Positions 57,201 through 64,000 of a stretch of DNA of 64,000 nt are shown here, in pieces. The notes beneath the pieces are model-generated. The model ran no database searches. It was not told the origin of the DNA and saw nothing but the letters and a program-made list of their open reading frames with translations. Position 1 is the stretch's first letter. Each line of letters begins with the position of its first letter. The translations under genes were made by a program, and so were the position numbers. The DNA is from Branchinecta lynchi (lineage: Eukaryota; Arthropoda; Branchiopoda; Anostraca; Branchinectidae), in assembly GCA_023053575.1 (NCBI GenBank), contig JAKZAP010000017.1, positions 2,487,501 through 2,551,500 on the forward strand, read 5' to 3'.

Positions 57201-57371
57201 TCTGTAGAGGCAAAAGCCTGTTTATCGACCATTTTTTGTACTGTTATATTGTTTTATTCTATGGTGTACTTACACTTCGCTACTCGTGACGCAAGTCTGA
57301 CTGCTTTGGGGACTTCAAGGGACAAGCTGGGCTCTGTGATGGTAAGACAACCCAGGGCAGCTTGAATCAAT
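36146..57371 (-). CDS. HFM1: HFM1/MER3 meiotic DNA helicase, 3' half (eight exons, 428 residues)
   Basis: The joined exons are 57,274-57,371; 55,304-55,506; 50,365-50,478; 46,779-46,900; 45,953-46,047; 38,990-39,243; 37,116-37,434; 36,146-36,228. Phases agree throughout (1,0,0,2,1,0,1). The product begins inside the Sec63-type domain (LIQAALGCL, then LLKSAILLCKSFNCKLWENT, VTRQIDRVGPILSRSLVEAG, NRQAPFGN and RRLPKYSL), a pattern I recognise from animal HFM1. HFM1/Mer3 is a Ski2-like 3'-5' DNA helicase that stabilises recombination intermediates and promotes crossovers in meiotic nuclei. The ATPase domains lie upstream of this window. The tail from about residue 225 is divergent and acidic or basic, without the Cys/His cluster I recall in vertebrate HFM1. 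Introns of 0.8-6.7 kb are packed with TEs. HELQ, POLQ and ASCC3 fit less well. Confidence 0.85.
36960..37085 (-). repeat. Partial tandem duplicate of the end of HFM1 exon g
   Basis: On the minus strand, GTCATGGCTGGTTCAACTAA, then AGCACCAGGCGAGTGAACCA and GGTAGTGG resemble exon g's end (GTTGTGGCTGGTTTAACCGA, then GAAACCAGGCGAACACGTAA). It is downstream of exon g, diverged, and probably an untranslated or decaying duplicate. It still ends in a GT-donor-like position. Confidence 0.4.
37116..37434 (-). CDS. HFM1: HFM1 exon g, variable acidic tail
   Basis: 319 bases open between a T-rich acceptor (TTTCTTTCTTTTAG) and the donor ACAC|GTAAGTACC. It encodes LPSLRVDPSAPDSEFWDN, then NSDDFDIGNEFLKDLDSDQE, a KNRTEGGGHRKRNN patch and VIVDVVAGLTEAGAE. 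The acidic 'FWDN...DDFD...' stretch is reminiscent of the acidic C-terminal region of HFM1, but this is weak. Membership rests mainly on phase agreement and strand. Confidence 0.65.
37468..37593. mobile_element. Family A palindromic MITE, short copy
   Basis: Two inverted copies of GGAAAAGTCAGCT / AGCTCAAGCTGACTTTTCCG occur around 37,470-37,550, ending GTCAGCTTGGTCTGAAGGAA. It is 30 bp upstream of HFM1 exon g's acceptor, in the intron. Confidence 0.5.
37961..38087. mobile_element. Family A copy with 12-bp flanking duplication
   Basis: It starts ATTCCTTCAGCCCAAGGTGA and carries CCTTGCCAAGAAAGGCC and CTGACGTATCCATTTTGCA. It is flanked by TTACTACGCTGA on both sides (37,949-37,960; 38,088-38,099). 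Confidence 0.6.
38178..38339. mobile_element. Tc1/mariner-like hairpin MITE, 162 bp
   Basis: The ends are TACACTGTAAAAA and inverted TTTTTTTTACAGTGTA, including a TA target. Both arms continue as TTTGCTACTGG(G/A)ATT inverted copies, so the whole unit folds into a hairpin. Confidence 0.7.
38990..39243 (-). CDS. HFM1: HFM1 exon f, end of the Sec63 domain and start of the variable tail
   Basis: The chosen acceptor is TTTCCATCTAG|CGGGGCTC because it gives the right phase and the join ISEFW-A-GLDVSTSF, which lines up with the HFM1 'ISSEYVGLDI' region. An upstream AG (GATACAG) would shift the phase. After about 25 residues the sequence becomes lineage-specific: an acidic EEEE, a PPPRTKKGGSKKN basic patch and QFYQENIKLFKPTFQDDSR. 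Donor TCG|GTAAGAAA, phase 0. Confidence 0.75.
39600..40220. other. Intron sequence with an ATT microsatellite
   Basis: (ATT)n at about 39,631-39,660. No exon or repeat family is recognised in the rest. Confidence 0.3.
40225..40450 (+). mobile_element. Family A copy
   Basis: AACGGATACATCAGCTATGA, CTTCTTGGCAAGGGTCCTGG and the end GTCAGCTTGGGCTCAAAGAA match other family A copies. Confidence 0.55.
40794..42099 (+). mobile_element. Family B element
   Basis: Head AACAAGACCAAAGGTTTCGA with GGGATCCCAAAAA, core units, a CAGACGGATAACGGACAG microsatellite remnant, the TTTTGCGATGTCATAGG block and the palindrome mutated to TTTTGGGATCCCAATA. A short family A end (TTGAGCCCAAGCTGACTTTT) is inserted at about 41,583. 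Confidence 0.7.
42150..42215. repeat. Imperfect palindrome, CCTTTAATTGTCA arms
   Basis: TCCTTTAATTGTCA and TGACAATTAAAGG face each other around GTTACCAGCGCCACAC; it can form a hairpin. Confidence 0.5.
42296..42720. mobile_element. Candidate MITE rich in TACGC/GCGTA words
   Basis: The left end ACTTTTACACTGACGCGTAG and the right end GGACGCGTCAATATGAAAGC are imperfect inverted copies. Inner arms carry AGCTACGCAACCT and CGCTACGCAACCT. Flanking duplications are not clear. About 42,720-43,140 shows nothing recognisable. Confidence 0.4.
43143..44571 (+). mobile_element. Family B element, full length, close relative of 2,893-4,309
   Basis: Same order and length of parts as the 2,893 copy, differing by scattered substitutions and small indels. 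The microsatellite at about 44,478-44,517 is longer and includes GGAAGGACGG. It ends with the intact palindrome. Confidence 0.75.
44849..45253. mobile_element. MITE of the TAGTTGCGTTTTTGC group, 405 bp, multiply palindromic
   Basis: The ends are TAGTTGTGTTTTTGCTGATA and inverted TATCAGCAAAAACGCAACTA-like sequence (about 31 of 35 positions match). The interior repeats GATACCACGATAACTGCAAA in both orientations. A TA target is possible. A related element lies at about 50,950-51,175. Confidence 0.6.
45254..45952. other. Intron with a possible LINE 3' tail
   Basis: A (ATCTA)n tract at about 45,870-45,890 follows AATTGTATACATGTG. This could be the 3' end of a non-LTR element, but no RT sequence is visible. 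Otherwise nothing is recognised. Confidence 0.2.
45953..46047 (-). CDS. HFM1: HFM1 exon e
   Basis: Acceptor T-rich, ending ACAG; donor TGGG|GTAAGC. It encodes DDTLANNGGKFSKILKVEAE then KISVLVISEFW. Entry with one base completes the split Lys codon of exon d, and the phase-1 exit joins exon f exactly. Confidence 0.85.
46263..46610 (+). mobile_element. Family B 3' fragment followed by a MITE E fragment
   Basis: Core sequence TTCACCGGATTCCGGG, a CAGACGGACAACTTGCGATG block, then a truncation into a family E piece (46,605-46,760). Confidence 0.5.
46779..46900 (-). CDS. HFM1: HFM1 exon d
   Basis: The acceptor is a T-rich tract ending AAAGATTCAG; the donor is CAA|GTAAGTTTC, leaving phase 2. It encodes IDVFLENFELLLTGATAGLD then HTVVLLVGSGDNDVLFRCRI, a beta-rich Ig-like end of the Sec63 domain. 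Confidence 0.85.
46963..47120 (+). mobile_element. Family A copy
   Basis: TTAGCCCAAGCTGACTTGGA, ATTCTTCATCAGCGATATTT and CTTCTTGGCAAGGGTCCTCG. It ends about 60 bp upstream of HFM1 exon d's acceptor. A reversed, weaker copy is at about 47,440-47,580; 47,600-48,000 shows nothing recognisable. Confidence 0.55.
48110..48760. repeat. Family D tandem repeat array
   Basis: Degenerate units of about 115-180 bp carry GGGCAAT(C/T)..TTGCCC, GAACCGGGTG(A/G)GTG, GGGACC(C/A)C and CACAACTAGACC. It resembles an element of the B/C type without a preserved microsatellite. Pieces also occur at about 31,200 and 31,770. Confidence 0.45.
48857..49225. repeat. Direct repeats flanking a family B fragment
   Basis: GGGAAACAAAAAAAGGTGAA...CCAAAAGCTGCT occurs at about 48,857-48,899 and 49,063-49,105, and CACTCCACTAATAATG-type sequence occurs on both sides. 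A family B piece (48,900-49,060) lies between. About 49,230-50,005 holds short reading frames I cannot assign. Confidence 0.5.
50018..50329 (+). mobile_element. tRNA-derived SINE, 312 bp, full length
   Basis: The 5' tRNA-like head has a pol III A box (TGGCCGAGTGG, 50,032-50,042) and B box (GTTCGAGTC, 50,077-50,085). The body contains CTTCAAATGGGTACCTGGAG, a segment common in invertebrate tRNA-SINEs. The tail is TTTTACCTTCTTTTACCTTA. An exact 12-bp target duplication, AATATCATTATT, flanks it (50,006-50,017; 50,330-50,341). It lies in an HFM1 intron on the opposite strand, 36 bp from the exon c donor. Confidence 0.9.
50365..50478 (-). CDS. HFM1: HFM1 exon c
   Basis: 114 bases, phase 0 to 0, acceptor TTGTTATTTTTAG, donor CAG|GTAACG. 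It encodes IVNRQAPFGNRLLESARRLP then KYSLTLKQIGLPQLEEAQ, matching the '(L/V)NR-PPFG-QI...LPKY-L' pattern of HFM1 Sec63 domains. A SINE lies 36 bp downstream of the donor. Confidence 0.9.
50950..51175. mobile_element. MITE of the GTTGCGTTTTTGC group
   Basis: GGCGTTTTGCGGTAACCAGA on the left and GGTTACCGCAAAAACGCAAC on the right, with inner GGTAACC/GGTTACC palindromes. It is related in style to 44,849-45,253. Confidence 0.5.
51487..52356 (-). pseudogene. Truncated LINE reverse transcriptase, copy 1
   Basis: 289 residues open. They include GLRQGGVLSPLLYAVYVDLL (RT motif before the active site), HFLFADDLVVLS (FADD catalytic box), NPKKT, then CRYLGFFV and the C-terminal Cys/Arg-rich segment ending PVWRHLLEIH. 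It lacks the endonuclease and the first RT motifs, so it cannot be autonomous. Confidence 0.8.
51609..53116. repeat. Tandem duplication inside the LINE (756 + 752 bp)
   Basis: Unit 1 is 51,609-52,364 and unit 2 is 52,365-53,116, head to tail without a spacer. The differences I see are the 4-bp deletion and a few substitutions. Confidence 0.9.
52440..53108 (-). pseudogene. Truncated LINE reverse transcriptase, tandem copy 2 with frameshift
   Basis: It has the same FADD-containing sequence as copy 1. A 4-bp deletion (GTAACCTCC in place of GTAACAAGCCTCC, plus strand) near 52,465 shifts the frame after CNLEV, and the product ends at 52,440. The remaining C-terminal sequence continues out of frame to 52,365. 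Confidence 0.8.
54119..54800. other. Intron sequence, nothing recognised
   Basis: No exon, repeat family or motif identified between the family B and MITE E copies. Confidence 0.3.
54801..55259. mobile_element. MITE family E, 459 bp
   Basis: The termini TTTAAAGTTTAACTGAAAAG and CTTTTCAGTTAAACTTTAAA form a perfect 20-bp TIR. It matches 31,261-31,735 in inverted orientation. No target duplication longer than 2 bp is evident. Confidence 0.8.
55304..55506 (-). CDS. HFM1: HFM1 exon b
   Basis: Acceptor GGTACGTTACAG, donor CTT|GTAAGTTTC. It encodes TKLANRFSLLKSAILL, CKSFNCKLWENTCYVTRQI and SLVEAGVTSFGHLELKHPRD, the most diagnostic HFM1 stretch in the window (helix-hairpin-helix-like part of the Sec63 domain). 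MITE family E ends only 45 bp downstream of the donor. Confidence 0.9.
55739..57004 (+). mobile_element. Family B element, diverged
   Basis: Head AAGACCAAAGGTTTCGATGG with GGGATCCC, core units with an internal short duplication (TTCCGGGCGAACTACTTTTC, twice at about 56,420-56,460), a minimal CAGACGGAC remnant and the palindrome mutated to TTTTGGGATTCCAAAA. An unrelated 240-bp stretch (about 56,525-56,765) may be a further insertion. Confidence 0.6.
57274..57371 (-). CDS. HFM1: HFM1 exon a (residues 1-32 of the part in this window)
   Basis: Acceptor TTCTTTCTTTTTCAG, donor AAGT|GTAAGTACA. It encodes LIQAALGCLTITEPSLSLEV then PKAVRLASRVAK, the segment that in HFM1 orthologues reads LIQAQLGC... 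It enters in phase 2 and leaves in phase 1. The exon before it was not found between 57.4 and 64 kb. Confidence 0.85.
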
Positions 57372-57408
57372 CTGAAAAAGAAAGAATATTTTAGTTTTTA
57401 TTGCACTT

Positions 57409-58260
57409 ACAGCTTCGCTCAAGTGCCATATACCGATCACTTTTTGGTCTGTCGGTCCGTTGGTCTGTCTTTCAGGCCACTTATCTCGAGTTAGGGTACT
57501 TCCAGAAGTGCTAGGACGATGACCTTGTCAGGAGCATATTAGGGACACTACCAAACTAACTTTTGTCACTTTGAATTTTGACGCATTTTTAACTTTTGAA
57601 CGGGGAATCGGATATTAATGAAACTTTATATTTGGAAAGACCTCCTGTTTCAGATGTCACACTTTCAAGTCTGGAATGGATCCGGTGACTCTGCGTGGAG
57701 TTGGAGAGGGGGGGGGGGGGGGACCGAAAATCGTGTGACTTGTTCAGAGTGGATGGATCGGGATGAAACTTGGTGGGAAGCACAGGCTCCAGATACATAG
57801 TTGACAAGACCGGATCGGATCCGAGCACTGTGGGGGGAGTTCAAGGGAGGGTTCCGGAATTCCGGTAATCCCGAGTTAAGATGCTTACACATTTGCTAGA
57901 ACGATGAAACTTGGCAGGCATGCCAGGGACTCGACAACTTTAACTTAAAAACAGTCGTTTCTCCGATTCGACGACCGTGGGGGGAGTGGAGGGAGAGGGA
58001 ATCCGGATATTGACATATTTTTAACTTTTGAAAGGGGAATCGGGTCTTAATGAAATTTAATATTGGAAAGTCTCCTGTTTCAAATGTAACACTTCAAGTC
58101 CGGAGTTAATCCTATGACTTTGGGGGGAGTTGGAGGGAAGAAACGGGAAATCGTGTGACATGTTCAGAGTGGATGGATCGGGATGAAACTTGGTGGGAAG
58201 AACAAGCAGAAGCCCCAGATACACAGTTGACAAGACCGGATCAGATCCGAGCACTGTGGG
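57409..58260 (-). mobile_element. Family C element, reversed and truncated
   Basis: On the minus strand it ends with a degenerate GGCACTTGAGCGAAG hairpin and a GACAGACCAACGGACCGACAG microsatellite (57,409-57,475). Two C-rich units follow upstream, with a poly-G run (plus strand) at about 57,708-57,721. Confidence 0.65.
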
Positions 58261-59674
58261 GACAGGCCCGCCAATTCCTCTAGTCTAACGTTAAATAACG
58301 TTCATTGTAAAGGCAATGACTATTTACAAATGTAAAAGCCAGGTATACCTGAAGTCAGGAAAGCCAGGAACCCTATAAATAATGAATCGTTTACTTTGTC
58401 ATTTTACTTAGTGAATAAATCCTTCAATTCATAATTTATAAATTATCAATACATATCTTAATTACATAACTAATTTAATAATCCGAAAAAGGTTTACCTT
58501 AAATTCACTGTGAATCCACTTTTAAATATTTCAAGCCAATAAACCTGGTTGAAAACTGTCTACTAACTGAACTGGTGACGCTAAGATACGTTACTATTAA
58601 TTTTACCCAACACTGCTAGATGGCGTTATAAATGGGAAAAGCGAGGAATATTCAAGTAAGGTGAGAAACTGAATCGGACGATTCCCAACATCCCCCATAG
58701 CTGTCGAATCCGGTCCGGACTTTTGTGTTAATCTGACAAGTTTTTGTTATATCCAAACTAGTTATCTTTTGTATATAATTAGTGTTAATATGGACGAGAA
58801 CGACCAAAGCGGCTTGACCGTTGTATCAGTTTTGAAAATAAACTGGATTGAATTAAATTGGACTTCAAATGGGACATTAGAGATATGTCATTTATTCAGT
58901 GAAACCATTCCTAGATTGAAACAAAATTGTAGTCATCCCTGAAGCTCCATGATCTTTTGGTTTAGCGACTTTTAATTATTTTGGTTATTGTTGTTGTGTT
59001 TCTGTCTTTTTTATTTTGTTTTACCATACTCCGTCTCTACCTAGACGGCGGGTTACAAATAAAACTAATTAATTCATTAATTAAGTTCCATTTCAAATCG
59101 ATCACCCGTTCGAAAGTTACGCACTACTCAATTTCCCGTGTTCCCCGCCTAAACCAATGAGAGGTTCTTGCCCTGTGTTATTACTCTTTATACTCGGACC
59201 GGCGGCTTATGTCCCACTTGGGAGCATTATATGGTAGCGTTCGAGCGGCGGCAGTATTCAATCTTCGAAGGCGTATTTAGGATCGTAGTCTTTCGTTTGG
59301 TAGTTCGAGCTGACTTACTGTATTGATAAATCGGTATCACAAAATTCCTGATTCGTCACAACAACTTTTGCTTGGCTTATTTCTAATTGGTATCTCAATC
59401 GCATCTCTGTCGATTCTCATCTGCTTCAAAACCGCTCTTCTGTTCCTGCTCTCCGTTACCACCGTTTCCGTTCTTGCACCACATCAGATAATCCCGAAAA
59501 CCTCAGTTTCCAGGATGCTACGTTTTTTTAGCAGGATATCGAAACCTCAGCTTCCAGGATATTCAAACCAAAGTCTCAGTTTCCAAGGGGAAATGAATAT
59601 TCTTTTACGTCTTTTATATTTTCTGAACTAAGATTAAAATGCTTCCGATAATTAATTATTCATGACCAACCCAA
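58261..59674. other. Intergenic or upstream intron sequence with family C scraps
   Basis: Family C words occur near 58,685 (GTCGAATCCGGTCCGG) and 59,095 (GATCACCCGTTCGAAAGTTA). A plus-strand frame at 59,323-59,631 is hydrophobic but lacks any support. The missing upstream HFM1 exon was looked for here and not found. Confidence 0.3.
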
Positions 59675-62443
59675 TGTAACACTCCTTCCTTCCCTGAAAA
59701 GTTTTGTCTCCGACAAAACAGAACCACGTCAAAACTTGATATCTTCTACTTAGCTTTCTACTGCTTGAACTTAATTTTGATTTCAATTATTTTTAACTCT
59801 ACCAATCGGTCAGTCTGTCTAACCTTAGGTTACAACAGGTCGACCTAGTTGCAGTATCGGCTTTGTGAAAATAAGATTCTTAATTCTTAAAAGCCTCAAC
59901 TCTTGCTTTGCCTGAGGGTTCTCATAGCGGTGACTACAGGGTTTTATGGACCCGAAGTCGGTGCTCCAGCACTACTAGCTGTCTACTCTCCTGGCAATGC
60001 GTAATATTTTATAAAAATATCTAAATACAAGAAAATAAATTCTACATCCCTTCCCCCTTTCCAAAAGTTCGTTCAGGGTAGGGTTTATTTTTATTTCGAC
60101 GAAATCAAGTTTTGAATCTCCGACACAACTATCATAAAGAAGGAGTAGTATCTCAAACGCTGGTCATTTAAGTTTACTCTATTCTACTTTTGAACGGGAA
60201 ATAATTTAGAAAATCAACGCAGTTACTTTAAATACGAATTATTTGAAATATTTTGCTTACGAATCCACCTCCCAGAACCAAAGAAACGAACAAACTTTCC
60301 CTTTTTAAAGTTCTACTGAAACCATGTGCAAAATCGGAATTTGTGGTCACGACGCAAGAAATCGGAAAGTACATTACCACGATTTTGAAATTCGCCTTGC
60401 CAAAGCAGTTGTCAAATTTACAATCATCAATATTTAATTTCGCATTCTCCTCCGTATTCTCCTCCATTGGCACTTGATGCTCGGCGAGGACTCGGCTCGG
60501 TGAGTCTCCATGCGGTCAGCTTCCATGACCTCTATGCCAGCATAGCTGAGTGAGTTTGCAACGACGTTCCTTTATACAACCGGTCGTCAGCTCCTATGAA
60601 CAAATAAGCAAATTAGCATACAATAAAATGCCGGCTAGTAAGACTTTACTAGCCGATGGCTAGAATCGGCTGTCCTTTGACGCCCGATTTTAGCCATAAG
60701 CGACTGCATAATAGTTGGCTGACGTTTGGCCATTATAATGGTATGGCCATTTCGATAACTTCACTGAATAAGTAGTTTCGCTTATATACATGCTTCTGTA
60801 CACACAGGCGTCTTTAGAAGTTGGCTCACTCTTAGCCGTTAGAACTTTATGGCAATACTGACAAACATGTCACAGATGAAGTTCATACTTCATACGCAAT
60901 TTCGTAATATAGGTTGTCGTAGCCTCTTACTTTCATTAGGTTTGTTGTTGTGAGTGACCTATGATTCGAGGTCTGAGAATGGTACAGTGCACTATAATCT
61001 TCCTTTTAACTTGACTGTTTTCGGGTAGTGACTGAATTTCGATTAACTGCTCAATTGCAGTCTCCCAGGTCCGGTTCGTAGTCTACCGGGATTGTGCGAC
61101 AAAATGTCAATAGTTGGTCAACGGATACTTGTACTTGTAGATTGATAGACGTCTGTTTCGCGATGACGTAATCAATCAAGGACGCCATAAAGACGCATCT
61201 TGACATGAAATAGTAATAAAATTGATGTATATCTACGTTTCTCCTGGGTTCTTCATTAAGAACCTCTGGCTATATAGATCACTCCTAGTCCACATACAGG
61301 TTGACTCCCAATCCAATGAGGGGTGGTGATTCAGCTTGTCTGTCTTTCTCCGTAATGTATGTGGACGGTATCTTTCCTCCTCCACGCCTTACAACGGCGA
61401 CACACTGATAATCCTTGGGTTCACTTCTACTTTAAATCAAAATCTGTAAAATAGTAAACGCATTATATCTAGAACACTTTCAACCGCTTACTTCGCGATA
61501 TTATCACGTCTTCTCTTTGTGATAATTTAAGATTCCGTATTTCTTTCAAATTTTTTCTTTTTCTTCACGTTTTACTTGTTCACGTGTTTAAATTATTTAA
61601 AGCTCCACGTCTTTGATATTTAAAATATATCAAATGCCAAGACCGCAAATTACGTGGCAGTTTAAATTCCTCTCGACTTCTCGTTTGTCCTTAAAAGAAC
61701 GCCAATGATAACTCTACCGCAAGTTTTGAGAGTTCAGCTCGTGACGCAATCGATTCAGATTTAATGAGCTTGGTTCTTTAGTACCGCAAAACAGCATAAG
61801 AAGCTATTTCTAATCAACTCTGGTAACATGGAGAGTTGGATGGTATACTTCTACTGATAAACTTGCTACCGTGACACTGCTTTGAGATTCAGAATAAACT
61901 GACGATTTGCGGATGCAGTGTCTGTCTGACTTTCGTCATTATCTAAACAACACTTATCTCTCCTGTTAATCTCAAATTGAACAACTAGGACAGCAATTTA
62001 TGCAAATCTCAAACTTCGTTTTTTTTTTTGTTAATCGACTCTTACACAAATCAAGTTTGCATTTCAGTTAAAGTTAAACGCAGCTGCAGTTAAATGCAGT
62101 TAAACCGCTAGGTCGTTTGGCTAAAACCAAACCGCAGATCTACGTCAGATGTAGAAATATTTAAAATCTGGGCTTCATAAACTCTACAGGTCTTCATTTA
62201 CGTCATACACACTTCGTCATGCTCTATACGTCGTCACACAACTACGTCATATTTATACTGCGTAACACGACTTCGTCATACATAAATTTAGAATCGGCCG
62301 TTACTCCCCACTTTAAGTTGTTTAATTCTCTAGTATTTTCTCACACTGATTTAATTCAAACAAAATTTGCTCTTTCGCTTCTCTGTTTACTTGTTGGCTC
62401 AGGCAAAACTTAACGTCAAATGATTTACAGGGGCTTGACACTC
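59675..62443 (-). mobile_element. Possible long LTR of a minus-strand LTR retrotransposon
   Basis: On the minus strand a short purine tract (AGTAGGGAG) is followed by TGTCAAGCCCC, which would be an LTR start. At the other end the sequence ...AAGGAGTGTTACA would be an LTR end (plus strand TGTAACACTCC at 59,675). It lies downstream of the retroelement-like ORF at 63,187. No second LTR is in the window, so this is unproven; 2.8 kb would be long. Confidence 0.25.
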
Positions 62444-63186
62444 CCTACTAATTCTTGGCATTTTAAAGTATCTACTTGTTTTAATAATATTTGTAGGTCT
62501 TTATAAGCTGAGACAAGAATATTTAGAAACTGCACCGTCTTTAGTGCCGAGACAGGTCGCTCCGGCCGGTGTGAGCCTGTCTTAAGCACTTTCGAGAGTA
62601 TTACACGACAATAGACCATTAGTAAAAACATAATGTGCACTTAATATTAAAACTCTGGGTCTATTATTGATTTATTAAACTTTATGATTTCTTCCATCTT
62701 TCTGAAACAAGGGAACTAAATTAAACTTTCTTGTCCATGTATTATTTGCTACGCCAAACATAAAATGAAGCAAGATAAAGCCAAGCGAGTACTCAGTAAA
62801 ACAGCAACATTACAAATTTAATTTAGCGACCACCGACGACTATTCTATTATATTGTATATGAACAAAATCGCAATAGCTCGACGAGTTTATCCTGGGCTT
62901 CAAAGAGCAAATCTTGCACGTCTGCAAGGTGACCTTTGACGCCCCGGAATTCAACTGTTGTAACGTTTATTATTTCTGCAGTTCAAGATTTTCTGCTTAT
63001 TTTGCTAACTTGAGCTTCTGTTCGCGCGTGTTCCAGCTTTTCTTCTGAAACCCTATCTGCGCCTCCCTCTTTTTCCTCTCGTTAATTTCTCATATTTGTC
63101 TGATCGTGTTTATTTGTCTTTCATCTGTAATAAAACACTGACAACTACTATACATGTAATTTACTTTTAGTAATTTACCCCTCTAT
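62444..63186. other. Stretch between candidate LTR and retroelement ORF
   Basis: A minus-strand purine tract, GAGAGGAAAAAGAGGGAGG (about 63,062-63,080), is present. It could be an alternative polypurine tract, but no TG-starting LTR follows it directly. No coding sequence. Confidence 0.25.
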
Positions 63187-63773
63187 TTATTGCCTTTGAT
63201 TTTCGGGTAAATAAGGGCTTCCAAGCTTATCGTACCCTAACCTGTTCGGGCGGCGAACTTCTCTGGACGTTTGTCTAGTACCTCTCGTAGCCAGATCAAA
63301 CCTAACACCTTGCATTGCACCGCGGCGCGCGGCTTGAGTACGTAATCTAAGCGCCTCTGAACGAACTGTAGGGTGGCTTAAAGCTCTATCACGAATTAAA
63401 ATTGGTGGGGGGCTATTAAGATCAATAGGAGCTTCAGACCCTGGGTGATCAGATTCGAGTTCCCCAAATGGTCCTCTCAGTTCTGGCATACTACCAGAAC
63501 GGTTGACCCCATCGCTAAAATCCGACCCGAGTCCAGAATGACCCGGTGTCTCCTCAAGTGTGCCCCTTCCAAAACCTCCCCGTTGAGGGCTGGTTTCTTC
63601 TGATTCTGGTAACCGAGATACTTTACTCCCCCGAGACTGAGGTGTCTCAATTACCGTTTGATTTGGCGTCTCTTCTTCTGATCGAACAGGTGCTAAGTCT
63701 GGGGACCTGTCAACCCGCGTACTAGCCTGAGGAAAGTTATTACCCGTCAATGAATCGTTTATACCCACCGACA
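63187..63773 (-). CDS. C-terminal part of a probable LTR-retrotransposon polyprotein
   Basis: An open frame of 195 codons without a good ATG: it starts after a stop, at a TTG. The product is rich in Ser, Pro, Glu and Arg and ends with a basic tail, RQTSREVRRPNRLGYDKLG. This resembles the 'R-R---PP-RLGY' end of Gypsy/BEL-type polyproteins. Directly upstream on the same strand, a second frame (about 63,890-63,741) encodes PWRGTRNLEEILPCNLCFNA then GHDYAIPDLLHGDLIVGGY and overlaps the first, so a frameshift or splice may join them. The rest of the element would lie beyond 64,000. A host gene exon is the alternative. Confidence 0.4.
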
Positions 63774-64000
63774 ATTAGATCTCCATGAAGCAAGTCGGGA
63801 ATGGCATAGTCATGGCCCGCGTTAAAGCACAAATTACACGGCAAAATCTCTTCTAAATTTCTAGTGCCCCTCCACGGTATTTGTTTGTCCTACTCTTCTT
63901 TTGTTCACTTTAAAATCCATCACTGGATTTATTGAAATCCCCACCGGATTTCTCTCAATTGACACGTAACGCCTCTATACTTTTTATCACTATCACATAC

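Noticed and set aside
59323..59631. 102-codon plus-strand hydrophobic frame
   Set aside because: T/C-rich low-complexity sequence with no family match.
60228..60477. Complementary frames on both strands
   Set aside because: No splice sites, no motif, and neither fits the missing HFM1 exon.

Overview
This is animal nuclear DNA, AT-rich and intron-rich, with a few host genes embedded in a very dense, nested field of transposable elements. GT-AG introns, a vertebrate-like meiotic helicase gene with long introns, a tRNA-headed SINE, non-LTR retrotransposon fragments and tandem-repeat elements ending in (ACGG/ACAG)n microsatellites point to an invertebrate metazoan. The last class resembles the 'pearl'/HINE (Helentron-derived) elements best known from bivalves, so a mollusc or other lophotrochozoan is my best guess. 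The species cannot be fixed from the sequence alone.

Host genes. (1) 57,371-36,146, minus strand: the 3' half of HFM1/MER3, the meiotic crossover helicase. I could chain eight exons with consistent phases, giving the last 428 residues (Sec63-type domain plus a divergent C-terminal tail). The 5' exons encoding the helicase core are not in the window. (2) About 28,016-24,301, minus strand: a multi-exon gene of unknown function, with a Cys-rich start and a helical body. Its exon phases do not join cleanly, so it is either incompletely resolved or decaying. (3) 18,668-21,564, plus strand: a small three-exon gene model (110 residues) with consistent phases and unknown function. (4) 17,086-11,843, minus strand: an intact 1,747-residue hydrophilic, repeat-rich protein of unknown function in one exon.

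Mobile DNA. 1-541: 3' end of a non-LTR retrotransposon. 541-8,047: tandem-repeat elements of two families, called B (ends in a GGGATCCC palindrome) and C (ends in a GGCACTTG hairpin). 8,052-11,070: an inverted-repeat-bounded block holding a 340-bp tandem duplication and a broken ORF of a dispersed repeat family. 20,372-21,278: a hAT-type element. 18,128-18,632 and 28,044-29,575: an inverted pair of duplicated promoter-proximal segments, the second split by a 1-kb TIR element. 29,860-34,935: a hAT-like element that contains another hAT-like element, which itself carries several smaller insertions. 35,758-36,138: a MITE that abuts the end of HFM1. The HFM1 introns hold more family B copies, several MITEs, a SINE and a tandemly duplicated LINE fragment. 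57.4-64 kb: a reversed family C copy, a possible long LTR and the terminal part of a probable LTR-retrotransposon ORF.

The HFM1 assignment rests on remembered family similarity and on exon phase agreement. All TE class calls rest on terminal repeats and target-site duplications visible here, not on database searches.
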